NCBI RefSeq assembly: GCF_008973755.1
Contig: NZ_WBOM01000012.1
Location: 1-64,000, forward strand
Source: Nitrincola alkalilacustris
GTDB lineage: Bacteria; Pseudomonadota; Gammaproteobacteria; Pseudomonadales; Balneatricaceae
DNA length: 64,000 nucleotides
Reading direction: 5' to 3'
A program made the translations under genes and the position numbers. The notes beneath the pieces were generated by a model. The model ran no database searches, was not told where the DNA came from, and was given only the letters and a program-made list of their open reading frames with translations. Shown here piece by piece: positions 16,227 to 23,742 of the stretch; position 1 is the stretch's first letter, and each line of letters opens with the position of its first letter.

Positions 16227-17561
16227 ATGTCCAAGAGTGCATTGTTTTATCAAACCGGTGTGGATCTGCCGCTGGTCAGTCATGGTGAAGGGATCTATCT
16301 CTGGGATACCGAGGGCACGCGTTATATCGATGCCTGCTCGGGTGCGATCACCTGCAATATGGGGCATCAGCACCCGGCCATCACGGCTGCGATGAAAGCA
16401 CAGCTGGACCAGGTGGCGTTCAGCTACCGGACACAGTTCGAGAGCCAGGTGGCGGTAGATCTTGGGGATGAGCTGGTGGCACTGAGTCGTGGCCATCTGC
16501 AGAAGGTGTTCTTTGTCGGTGGTGGTTCGGAAGCGGTCGAAAGCGCGATGAAGCTGGCGCGGCAGTATTTTTTTGAGCGGGGTGAGCCACAGCGCAAACG
16601 CTTCGTGTCTTTGAGCCCCTCCTATCATGGCAGCACGCTGGGTGCGCTGGGCCTGACCGGTTATGAGCCGCTGGAAAAACCCTTCAAGGACCTGGTGATG
16701 CCATCGATCAAGGTGCCATCGCCTGATTTTTATCGCTACCGAGAGGGTGATGTCGAGTCACATATCGCGGCAGTGCTGGAACAGACCGAAGCGGCGATGG
16801 CGGCAGAACCGGCTGACAGCATTATCGCCTTCGTACTGGAGCCGGTAGGCGGGGCCAGTACGGGTGGTCGGATGCTCAATCGGCAATATCTGGAGGGTGT
16901 GCAGCGCCTGTGTGATCGTTTCGGATGCCTGCTGATCATGGATGAGGTGCTCAGCGGCATGGGGCGTACCGGCGAGTGGTTTGCCTGGCAGCACTGGGAT
17001 ATCCGCCCGGACATTCTGGCGCTGGCCAAGGGGATGGGGGCGGGTTATTACCCCATCGCTGCCATCATGGCACGCGATGAGCTGGTGGATACCATCCAGA
17101 GCAAGAGTGGCTTCATGCATGGGCATACCTATGCCGGTAATCCACTGGCCTGCGCCACCGGCTTGGCCGTGATCCGCGCCATGAAGGATGAGGCGGTGCT
17201 GGAGAATGTGCGTAAAGAAGGCGTGTATCTGCGTGAGCAACTGGACTGGCTCAAATCCAGACATGCGTGCATCGGTGATGTGCGGGGTATCGGATTTCTG
17301 CAGGGCGTGGAACTGGTGCAGTCGCAAAGCAGTAAACAGCCGTTTCCGGCTGAGTTCAACGCCTTCAACAAGATCACACAGATCGCCAAGGATAATGGTT
17401 TGCTGATCTATCCCCGTCGCTGCCTGAATGGAGTGTTGGGCGATCATTTTCTGGTGACACCACCGCTGAATACGACCCATCAGCAGATCGACGAGATCAT
17501 CGCGTTGCTGGATCAGTCGTTGACAGAGTTTGCACAGACACTACCGGATAAAGCGATATGA
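16227..17561 (+). CDS. Class III PLP-dependent aminotransferase
   Basis: A 444-residue class III (omega-amino acid type) aminotransferase. PLP Lys is in LALAKGMGAGYYP, the Asp-Glu in LLIMDEVLSGMGRTGEW, and GGGSEAVESAMKLARQY and YHGSTLGALGLTG are the phosphate-binding regions. Members act on omega- and beta-amino groups. Here it opens a translationally coupled operon with CoA-transferase, deacylase and thiolase genes, so conversion of a beta-amino acid to a beta-keto acid is the best-fitting role. The exact substrate is an inference. It ends in an ATGA overlap with the next gene. Confidence 0.88.
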   Translation: MSKSALFYQTGVDLPLVSHGEGIYLWDTEGTRYIDACSGAITCNMGHQHPAITAAMKAQLDQVAFSYRTQFESQVAVDLGDELVALSRGHLQKVFFVGGGSEAVESAMKLARQYFFERGEPQRKRFVSLSPSYHGSTLGALGLTGYEPLEKPFKDLVMPSIKVPSPDFYRYREGDVESHIAAVLEQTEAAMAAEPADSIIAFVLEPVGGASTGGRMLNRQYLEGVQRLCDRFGCLLIMDEVLSGMGRTGEWFAWQHWDIRPDILALAKGMGAGYYPIAAIMARDELVDTIQSKSGFMHGHTYAGNPLACATGLAVIRAMKDEAVLENVRKEGVYLREQLDWLKSRHACIGDVRGIGFLQGVELVQSQSSKQPFPAEFNAFNKITQIAKDNGLLIYPRRCLNGVLGDHFLVTPPLNTTHQQIDEIIALLDQSLTEFAQTLPDKAI

Positions 17562-18253
17562 ACAAAGTAACACACATAGAAGAGGCGATCGCCGCGATAC
17601 CTTCCGGTGCCGTGGTGATGGTGGGTGGGTTCGGCAGCCCCGGCACACCCTTCAGCCTGATCAATGAGCTGTTGCGCCAGGGGCAGAAGCATCTGACGCT
17701 GATCAAGAACGATGCCAACGAAGCCGGTATCGGTATCAGCAAGCTGATAGAGGCCGGGCGAGTGGATCGTCTGATCACCACCCATATCGGCCTGAACAAG
17801 ACAGCGATTGAGTGGATGAACACACAGCGGCTGGAGGTTGAGTTTCATCCTCAGGGGATGCTGGCAGAGAAGATCCGCACCGCCGGTGCCGGCAGCTTTG
17901 GCTTTCTGACCGATATCGGGCTGGGGTGTGAAATCACCCGTGAGGATCAGCTACTTGATTGGGAGGGGGAGCGCTACAAGGTGGAGATGGCATTGAAGGC
18001 GGATTTTGCGCTGATTCATGCGGCGCGGTCTGATCGTCTGGGTAATCTGGTGTATGAAGGCAGTGCGATGAACTTCAGCCCACTGATGGCGATGGCGGCG
18101 GATCAGGTGATCGTCGAAACGCCTGAGTGCTGTGAGCCGGGAGAGATCGCCCCGAACCAGATCCATACCCCCTGTGCGTTTGTTAATTCACTGGTCCTGC
18201 TGCCCTTGTTGACGCAGGAATATGCTGTAATGGAGCATCATGTCAGACATTGA
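17558..18253 (+). CDS. 3-oxoacid CoA-transferase, subunit A
   Basis: A 231-residue family I CoA-transferase alpha subunit. GGFGSPGTP (23-31) is the family's oxyanion-hole signature, followed by the usual TLIKNDA and GRVDRLITTHIG segments. Together with the beta subunit encoded next it would move CoA from succinyl-CoA or acetyl-CoA to a 3-keto acid. The start overlaps the aminotransferase stop by 4 nt and the end overlaps the beta subunit by 14 nt, indicating equal expression. Confidence 0.92.
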   Translation: MNKVTHIEEAIAAIPSGAVVMVGGFGSPGTPFSLINELLRQGQKHLTLIKNDANEAGIGISKLIEAGRVDRLITTHIGLNKTAIEWMNTQRLEVEFHPQGMLAEKIRTAGAGSFGFLTDIGLGCEITREDQLLDWEGERYKVEMALKADFALIHAARSDRLGNLVYEGSAMNFSPLMAMAADQVIVETPECCEPGEIAPNQIHTPCAFVNSLVLLPLLTQEYAVMEHHVRH

Positions 18254-18908
18254 AATCATACTGAAACGTGCCGTGCACGAGGTGCATCCTGGCAGCATTC
18301 TGAATCTGGGGATCGGCCTGCCAACACAGTTGCTGGATTATCTGCCGGATGATCTGGATGTAATGATCCACTCCGAGAATGGTGTGCTGGGTGCCTGGAA
18401 GCAGGCGCCACGTGAGGAGATGAGTGCGTCGCTGATCGATGCGGCTGGTGCCTATATCTCGACAGTGAAGGGCTGCAGCTTTTTCGACAGCGCTGTTTCC
18501 TTTGCGATGATCCGGCGCAGCAAGATCGATCTGACCATGATCGGCGCCTTCGAGGTGGATCAGGAGGGTAATCTGGCCAACTGGAAGATTCCCGGCAAGT
18601 TCTCTCCCGGCATCGGGGGCGCGATGGAGCTGGCGCAGAAAACACCGCGCATCGTGGTGCTGAGCACCCACTGCGACAAACATGGCAAGCCGAAAATTCT
18701 GACAAAATGCCGCCTGCCGGTGACCGCTTATCACTGTGTGTCGCGCATCATTACCGACAAGGCGGTGCTGGATGTGACGCCGGATGGATTGCTGGTGACT
18801 GAAATGGCCGCCGGTATGACACCGGAATCGTTGCAGGCGATCACCGAAGCGCCGTTGATCTTCGCTGCAGATACGTTGGATCTGACGGAGGAGGTCAAGC
18901 TGTCATGA
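18240..18908 (+). CDS. 3-oxoacid CoA-transferase, subunit B
   Basis: A 222-residue family I CoA-transferase beta subunit. The catalytic Glu46 lies in the SENG motif (45-48), preceded by LNLGIGLPTQL. The GGAMELA segment and length fit AtoA/ScoB-type subunits. Activation of a beta-keto acid by this enzyme would supply the thiolase encoded two genes downstream. It overlaps subunit A by 14 nt and the deacylase by 4 nt. Confidence 0.93.
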   Translation: MSDIEIILKRAVHEVHPGSILNLGIGLPTQLLDYLPDDLDVMIHSENGVLGAWKQAPREEMSASLIDAAGAYISTVKGCSFFDSAVSFAMIRRSKIDLTMIGAFEVDQEGNLANWKIPGKFSPGIGGAMELAQKTPRIVVLSTHCDKHGKPKILTKCRLPVTAYHCVSRIITDKAVLDVTPDGLLVTEMAAGMTPESLQAITEAPLIFAADTLDLTEEVKLS

Positions 18909-20173
18909 ATAGTGTGGAACAGACGATCGTCAAGAGTTGTGATGAGGTGTTCAACGATCTGCTCTCGTTCACCCAGGATATGGTCAAGCAATACAGCGTG
19001 CTGAATCAGGAGCAGGGTGTGCTGGATGTAGTAGAACGGCAGCTGGCGGATCTGCAGCTGCCGGTGCAGCGTGTGGCGATGAAGCATGAAGCCCTCTGCA
19101 GCCATCCACTCTATGCGCCGGTGCCCTGGAACCACGAAGATAAATATAATCTGGTGTCGCAGATTAACCCCGGTGCAGAGGGTAAAACACTGGTGTTCAA
19201 CGGCCATCTGGATGTGGTCAGTGCGGCACCGGCTGATATGTGGACGCGTGCCCCGCATGAGCCCTGGATCCAGGATGGCTGGCTCTATGGCCGTGGTGCC
19301 GGTGATATGCAATCAGGTGTGGCGGCGATGATCTATGCCGTGCATGCTGTCAGGCACGCAGGCTTCAAGATCGCATCACCGCTGACGCTTCAGGCAGTGG
19401 TGGAGGAGGAGTGCTCGGGTAATGGTGCACTGTCCTGTCTGCAGCAGGGGTTTGGTGGTGATTTTGTATTGATTCCCGAGCCCTTCGGCCCGCAGATCTA
19501 TACCGGTCAGGTTGGCGTGCTCTGGTTCAAACTGACGGTTCAGGGCAAACCGGTTCATGTGCAGGATACGGCAGCCGGTGAGAATGCGATTGAAAAGCTG
19601 CAACGCTTTATTCCTCCACTGAAACAGCTTGAAGAGCGGCTGAACAGCGATTATCGCCAGCCCCCTTACGATACGATTGCCAACCCGTTCAACCTCAATA
19701 TCGGCACCATTCAGGGCGGTAACTGGCCCTCCAGTGTGCCAGCCTATGCCGAGATGGAGGGTCGCATCGGCTTTCCGGTGGGGATGTCTGCCAATGAGAT
19801 CATGCAGAAGGTCAGTGATGTGATTGAGCAGGCCAGCCAGGCGATGAATCTGTCGGGTGCTGGTAAACCGATCCTGCGCTTCCATGGTTTCCGCTCAGAG
19901 GGGCATCTGGTCGATCTCAAGCATGCAGGCATTGGATTGCTGGCTGACTGTCATCGCAGCCTGGTGGGTGCAGAGCCGGAGCAGTATCTATCTACCTGCA
20001 CCACGGATCTGCGCGCCTTCCACTTCTACAGTCGTACGGCTGGCACCTGTTACGGCCCGATTGCACGCAATATTCACGGGGTGGATGAGTGTGTGGATAT
20101 CGAATCGGTGCGACATACCCTTAAAACCTATGCCCTGTTCATCAGCCGCTGGTGCAAACTGGAGCCCTTATGA
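18905..20173 (+). CDS. M20 family metallo-deacylase (ArgE/DapE type)
   Basis: A 422-residue zinc-dependent amidohydrolase of the ArgE/DapE/CPG2 family. Metal and catalytic residues are visible: His101 and Asp103 in FNGHLDVV, Asp134 in GRGAGDMQSG, the Glu cluster 167-169 (VVEEEC), Glu in LIPEPFG and a late His in NIHGVDE. It should cleave an N-acyl group from an amino acid or amine. The dimerisation domain (about 205-320) is present. Embedded between CoA-transferase and thiolase genes, it may deacylate the substrate or a chain-shortened product. Confidence 0.88.
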   Translation: MNSVEQTIVKSCDEVFNDLLSFTQDMVKQYSVLNQEQGVLDVVERQLADLQLPVQRVAMKHEALCSHPLYAPVPWNHEDKYNLVSQINPGAEGKTLVFNGHLDVVSAAPADMWTRAPHEPWIQDGWLYGRGAGDMQSGVAAMIYAVHAVRHAGFKIASPLTLQAVVEEECSGNGALSCLQQGFGGDFVLIPEPFGPQIYTGQVGVLWFKLTVQGKPVHVQDTAAGENAIEKLQRFIPPLKQLEERLNSDYRQPPYDTIANPFNLNIGTIQGGNWPSSVPAYAEMEGRIGFPVGMSANEIMQKVSDVIEQASQAMNLSGAGKPILRFHGFRSEGHLVDLKHAGIGLLADCHRSLVGAEPEQYLSTCTTDLRAFHFYSRTAGTCYGPIARNIHGVDECVDIESVRHTLKTYALFISRWCKLEPL

Positions 20174-21339
20174 AACCTGTCTATCTGACCCACTATCGCC
20201 GTACGGCGTTCAGCCGCGCGCATCCGGTTAAAACCGAAACCGATGCCTTCGCAGAGATCTCCGGCCCTGAACTGCTGGCGCGTCTGATTGATGCGATGCT
20301 CGACGAGACGGGACTCGATCCTGAGCTGGTTGATGATCTGACGCTAGGCTGTGCGCTGCCGGTAAAAGAGCAGTGGAGTTTTGGTGGGCGCTATCCGGTC
20401 ATGCAAAGCCAGCTCGGGGATCAGTGTGCCTCGCGTATGATCGATCAACAGTGTGGCTCCGGTCTTGCGGCGATGCGGACAGCCGCCATGATTCTCCAGT
20501 CAGGCGCGGCTGAGATTGCGCTGGCGGGCGGGTTTGAGCATATGACCCGTGTGCCGATGGGGCCCTCCCTGTTTCAGGAGGGAGTGCTGACAGTGCCAGA
20601 GGTGCAGTCACACTATGATATGCAGCGTGCAATGAATATGGGGCTGACCGCCGAGTCTCTGGCGGCACATGCCGGCATCGGGCGCGAAGCGATGGACCGA
20701 TTTGCCTGCCGCTCGCATGAGCTGGCAGCAGATGCCAGGGATCGCGGCTTTCATGCAGGTGAGATTCTGCCGATCAAGACCCCGTCAGTGGATGCCTATG
20801 CGCTTGATGCCTGTATCCGGGATACGACGACCCTGGAGACACTGTCGGGTTTGAAACCGGTGTTTCAGGAGGATGGCCTGATCACGGCAGGTAACAGCTC
20901 GCCGCTGACAACAGGTGCGGCGCTGTCGCTGCTGATGTCCGAATCGGCCTTGCAGCGCAGCTCACTTGAACCACTGGCCAGAGTGATCGCCTGTGTTGAT
21001 CGCGGTACTCGTCCCGAACTGATGGGGCAGGGGGTGGTGCCAGCGGTGGAAAAACTGCTGCAGGTAACGGGGTTGGCAGTGGCGGATATTGATCTGTGGG
21101 AGATCAACGAAGCCTTCAGCATCGTGCCGCTCTATGCGATGCAGCAACTGGGTATTGATGCTGAGCGTGTGAATATCAATGGAGGCGCGCTTGCGCTGGG
21201 GCACCCGTTGGGAGCAACCGGGATTCGTCTGGCAGGAACGCTGGCCAGAGCCTTGCAGGCGCAGAAAGGGCGCTATGGGATTGCTGCGGCGTGTATCGGT
21301 GGTGGGCAGGGGATTGCTATGTTAATTGAGCGGTGTTGA
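20170..21339 (+). CDS. Acetyl-CoA acyltransferase (thiolase)
   Basis: A 389-residue thiolase. Nucleophile Cys95 (IDQQCGSG), the NEAF segment, His345 in GGALALGHPLGATG and Cys375 in ACIGGGQG are all present. The ATG at 20170 overlaps the deacylase stop (ATGA). In this operon it would cleave the beta-ketoacyl-CoA made by the CoA-transferase into acetyl-CoA and a shortened acyl-CoA. It is the last gene of the operon; no clear terminator follows. Confidence 0.92.
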   Translation: MKPVYLTHYRRTAFSRAHPVKTETDAFAEISGPELLARLIDAMLDETGLDPELVDDLTLGCALPVKEQWSFGGRYPVMQSQLGDQCASRMIDQQCGSGLAAMRTAAMILQSGAAEIALAGGFEHMTRVPMGPSLFQEGVLTVPEVQSHYDMQRAMNMGLTAESLAAHAGIGREAMDRFACRSHELAADARDRGFHAGEILPIKTPSVDAYALDACIRDTTTLETLSGLKPVFQEDGLITAGNSSPLTTGAALSLLMSESALQRSSLEPLARVIACVDRGTRPELMGQGVVPAVEKLLQVTGLAVADIDLWEINEAFSIVPLYAMQQLGIDAERVNINGGALALGHPLGATGIRLAGTLARALQAQKGRYGIAAACIGGGQGIAMLIERC

Positions 21340-21404
21340 ATGAACAGTGTTGATTGCCCTGCTGCTGCGCTGTTCTTAAATGCGAATAATCACGAGGAAA
21401 TGAA

Positions 21405-21506
21405 ATGACCAATATCCTCACGGCTTGTATCAAAAACTGGTACTGGAATACTGTGAGGGAGAAAATGGGCAATGCGATCACGGCGAGTGGTAGACTAGTT
21501 GGATGA
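21405..21506 (+). CDS. Hypothetical 33-residue ORF
   Basis: A short frame (MTNILTACIKNWYWN...) with GAGGA about 6 nt before its ATG, in the 512-bp gap between the thiolase and Fic genes. It has four aromatic residues and no recognised domain. The good ribosome site is the only support; it could be a chance frame or a gene remnant. Confidence 0.25.
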   Translation: MTNILTACIKNWYWNTVREKMGNAITASGRLVG

Positions 21507-21543
21507 ATAGCCATTATTTGATAACTGGATCCGTGATTTCATA

Positions 21544-21686
21544 GACAACTATTTGTATGTGCAGGATATTCTGAAGGCCTTGGATGAGACGCCGTAAATA
21601 CGTCCCTGTAGGCTTGAGTGCCGCATCCCTGCGGCACACACTCACCCAAGACCTCCAGAATATACCTCGAAGTCACGGATTCAGGT
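21544..21686. repeat. Interspersed palindromic element, copy 2
   Basis: About 143 bp. Inverted arms lie at 21566-21588 and 21641-21663. An inner perfect 7-bp hairpin (GTGCCGC / GCGGCAC) lies at 21618-21637. The core beginning GAGACGCCGTAAATAC (21586) matches copy 1 (9880-10050) in the same orientation. The outer flanks GACAACT..TTGTATGT (left) and CGGATTCAGGT (right) match copy 1 in the opposite orientation. Confidence 0.8.
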
Positions 21687-21736
21687 GATAGTGATGTCGA
21701 TGTCTGAACTAAAAAGGATCAATAGCTGGATGTTCT

Positions 21737-21862
21737 ATGTTCAGCAACATTAAAGATCAGGAAATGGTGTTGATGATTGAAGCTTGCCTGACGGGAACGA
21801 GAGAAGAAGCGGCTGAGGTACTAAAGAAGCAGAGCTTTGCAGGTAGCTGCCATGCCTTATAA
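21737..21862 (+). CDS. Hypothetical 41-residue ORF overlapping the Fic start
   Basis: A short frame starting MFSNIKDQEM with a charged, helical-looking middle (TREEAAEVLKKQ) that ends 11 nt inside the Fic gene, in another frame. Fic genes are sometimes preceded by a small antitoxin gene, but this product shows no recognisable VbhA-type [S/T]xxxE[G/N] motif, and the Fic protein carries its own. The ribosome site is poor. It may be a truncated gene. Confidence 0.25.
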   Translation: MFSNIKDQEMVLMIEACLTGTREEAAEVLKKQSFAGSCHAL

Positions 21863-22853
21863 CCCTCCATACAGCATCACACCGATCATCCTTAAGCAAG
21901 TGGCTGATATCAGTGAGGCTATAGGCCGCTTAAGCGCACAGGTTGATATGAGCAATGCTTTGCGTTTGCGCCGTGCTAATCGTATTCGCACCGTACAAGG
22001 CTCATTGGCCATTGAGGGTAATACCCTCAGCGAAGCTCAGATAACGGCTATTTTGGAGGGCAAGCACGTTATAGCACCGCCCAAAGAGGTGCTGGAAGTA
22101 CAGAATGCGCTCAAAGCCTATGATAAATTACCCCATTGGCAGCCAGCAAATGAGCAACACTTGCTGCACGCACATCGGGTGTTGATGGCAGGCTTGTTAG
22201 AAGACGCTGGGCATTATCGACAAGGCGGTGTGGGGGTGATGTCGGGTGATCAGGTGGTGCATATGGCACCGGGGGCTAACCAGGTGCCCAGGCTAATGAC
22301 CGATCTGCTCCGCTGGTTACAGCACATTGATGCGCCTGCGTTAATCACTAGTTGCGTGTTTCATTACGAGTTTGAATTTATTCACCCCTTTGCTGATGGC
22401 AATGGTCGAATAGGGCGGTTGTGGCAAACCTTGATTTTAAGTCAGTGGCAACCGGTGTTTACCGACATCCCTGTTGAAAGCCTGATTCACCAGCACCAGC
22501 CTGCATACTATCAAGCGCTGCGAGACAGTACAGCTCGTTCTGATTGCTCCCCCTTTATTGAGTTCATGTTGGGTGTTATTACCGCAACGCTGCAAGAGAC
22601 GCTGGCCAATGTGTCGGAAACCAGTTCAAAAACGCGGGTAAAAACGCAGGTAGAAACGCGGGTAAAAACCCCCGAACAGATTTTAGCCTTGCTGGCACAA
22701 CACCCGGAAATGTCGCTGGTCGATGTGGCAGTACATTTGGGGCGCTCACCCAGTACTATTGAACGTGCGGTGGCCAGGCTTAAAGAGCAGCAACGCCTTG
22801 CTTTTCATGGCCCGAAAAAAGGTGGTTATTGGCAAGTGTTAGAGAGCAAGTAA
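21852..22853 (+). CDS. Fic family AMPylase-type protein with C-terminal winged helix
   Basis: A 333-residue Fic protein. The active motif HPFADGNGR (His178 to Arg186) is complete, and a class II inhibitory motif SLAIEGN (Ser51 to Asn57) lies on the N-terminal side, so the enzyme should be self-inhibited. Residues 261-272 are a three-fold TRVK/TQVE/TRVK linker encoded by 12-bp DNA repeats, followed by a C-terminal winged helix (about 274-333). Fic enzymes usually transfer AMP to a target protein hydroxyl; the target is unknown. The ATG at 21852 is chosen over an upstream TTG. Flanking small ORFs and a repeat suggest an accessory patch. Confidence 0.9.
   Translation: MPYNPPYSITPIILKQVADISEAIGRLSAQVDMSNALRLRRANRIRTVQGSLAIEGNTLSEAQITAILEGKHVIAPPKEVLEVQNALKAYDKLPHWQPANEQHLLHAHRVLMAGLLEDAGHYRQGGVGVMSGDQVVHMAPGANQVPRLMTDLLRWLQHIDAPALITSCVFHYEFEFIHPFADGNGRIGRLWQTLILSQWQPVFTDIPVESLIHQHQPAYYQALRDSTARSDCSPFIEFMLGVITATLQETLANVSETSSKTRVKTQVETRVKTPEQILALLAQHPEMSLVDVAVHLGRSPSTIERAVARLKEQQRLAFHGPKKGGYWQVLESK
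22632..22667 (+). repeat. Three 12-bp tandem repeats inside the Fic gene
   Basis: ACGCGGGTAAAA, ACGCAGGTAGAA and ACGCGGGTAAAA follow each other exactly. The repeats encode the flexible Thr-Arg/Gln-Val-Lys/Glu linker between the Fic domain and the winged helix; changes in copy number would stay in frame. Confidence 0.85.
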
Positions 22854-22957
22854 AGGACGGATTATAAACAGCACTTTGCTGTGCACTTCCTTCTTCGAGG
22901 CTGATCTGTTGCTAGCTGTTGATTGAGCGGTGTGATTGAAGGGAGGATAAATAAAGA

Positions 22958-23034
<77 letters not shown>

Positions 23035-23077
23035 ACACTTTTGTTCAGATTGCCAGATTGCATGGCGATCTCTGAAT

Positions 23078-23153
23078 TGGCTCCTCGAGCTGGACTCGAA
23101 CCAGCGACCAATAGATTAACAGTCTACTGCTCTACCAACTGAGCTATCGAGGA
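23078..23153 (-). tRNA. tRNA-Asn (GTT), copy 2
   Basis: A 76-nt cloverleaf on the minus strand with encoded CCA. Acceptor TCCTCGA/TCGAGGA, anticodon loop CTGTTAA (anticodon GTT) and T-arm GGTTCGAGTCC are intact. First gene of the Asn-Pro pair; promoter at 23175-23203. Confidence 0.97.
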
Positions 23154-23174
23154 ACTGCTCAATTCAGGCCGCGT

Positions 23175-23203
23175 ATATTAATGATGAGTGCTGGCAGGGT
23201 CAA
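23175..23203 (-). promoter_or_regulatory. Promoter of the second tRNA-Asn/tRNA-Pro pair
   Basis: On the minus strand TTGACC (23203-23198), a 17-bp spacer and TAATAT (23180-23175) are followed by a GC-rich discriminator (ACGCGGCC), as in stringently controlled stable RNA promoters. Confidence 0.75.
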
Positions 23204-23375
23204 CAGAAGAATGAGGAGATTTGAAAATTCTTTTTAAATCAAAAGACTGGACAGCTTCGAATTGTACAAAATTTAAGCAATGATATCGGTTGGCGATAGA
23301 TCAAGGTAAGAGGGTTTATCTGTGTTGACTAGTATTTGGATGATGCAGGATTTTTACAAAAAAGAGGGGAATTAA

Positions 23376-23452
<77 letters not shown>

Positions 23453-23491
23453 ACGTTTCGCGATGATCATCTTGCATGAACATCGCTGAAT

Positions 23492-23567
23492 TGGCTCCTC
23501 GAGCTGGACTCGAACCAGCGACCAATAGATTAACAGTCTACTGCTCTACCAACTGAGCTATCGAGGA
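23492..23567 (-). tRNA. tRNA-Asn (GTT), copy 1
   Basis: Same 76-nt sequence as the gene at 23078-23153, anticodon GTT, CCA encoded. First in transcription order of the whole tRNA block. Confidence 0.97.
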
Positions 23568-23588
23568 ACTGCTCAACTCAGGCCGCGT

Positions 23589-23617
23589 ATATTAATGGTC
23601 CTGATGGTGGCCGTCAA
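23589..23617 (-). promoter_or_regulatory. Promoter of the first tRNA-Asn/tRNA-Pro pair
   Basis: On the minus strand TTGACG (23617-23612), 17-bp spacer and TAATAT (23594-23589) with the same GC-rich discriminator as the other copy. Spacer sequences differ between the two copies while the -10 region onward is conserved. Confidence 0.75.
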
Positions 23618-23742
23618 CTGATTGGCAAAAATAATTTATAAACTGTCTGTCATCACACTTTTAAGTATAATCTTTGAGCAATCAATAAGATGTGGCAAGC
23701 TGTACCCTGTAACAGAGACAGGGGTTTAGGGAGACGTATCGT

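Noticed and set aside
16227-21339. Ectoine/hydroxyectoine degradation (doe/eut) operon
   Set aside because: A transaminase and an ArgE-like deacylase fit, but the ectoine hydrolase gene is missing and a CoA-transferase with thiolase is not part of that route.
21325-22933. 12-bp direct repeats (ATTGAGCGGTGT) at 21325 and 22922 flanking the Fic patch as insertion-site duplications
   Set aside because: A single 12-bp match over this distance is not rare enough, the first copy is inside the thiolase coding end, and no integrase or transposase lies between them.
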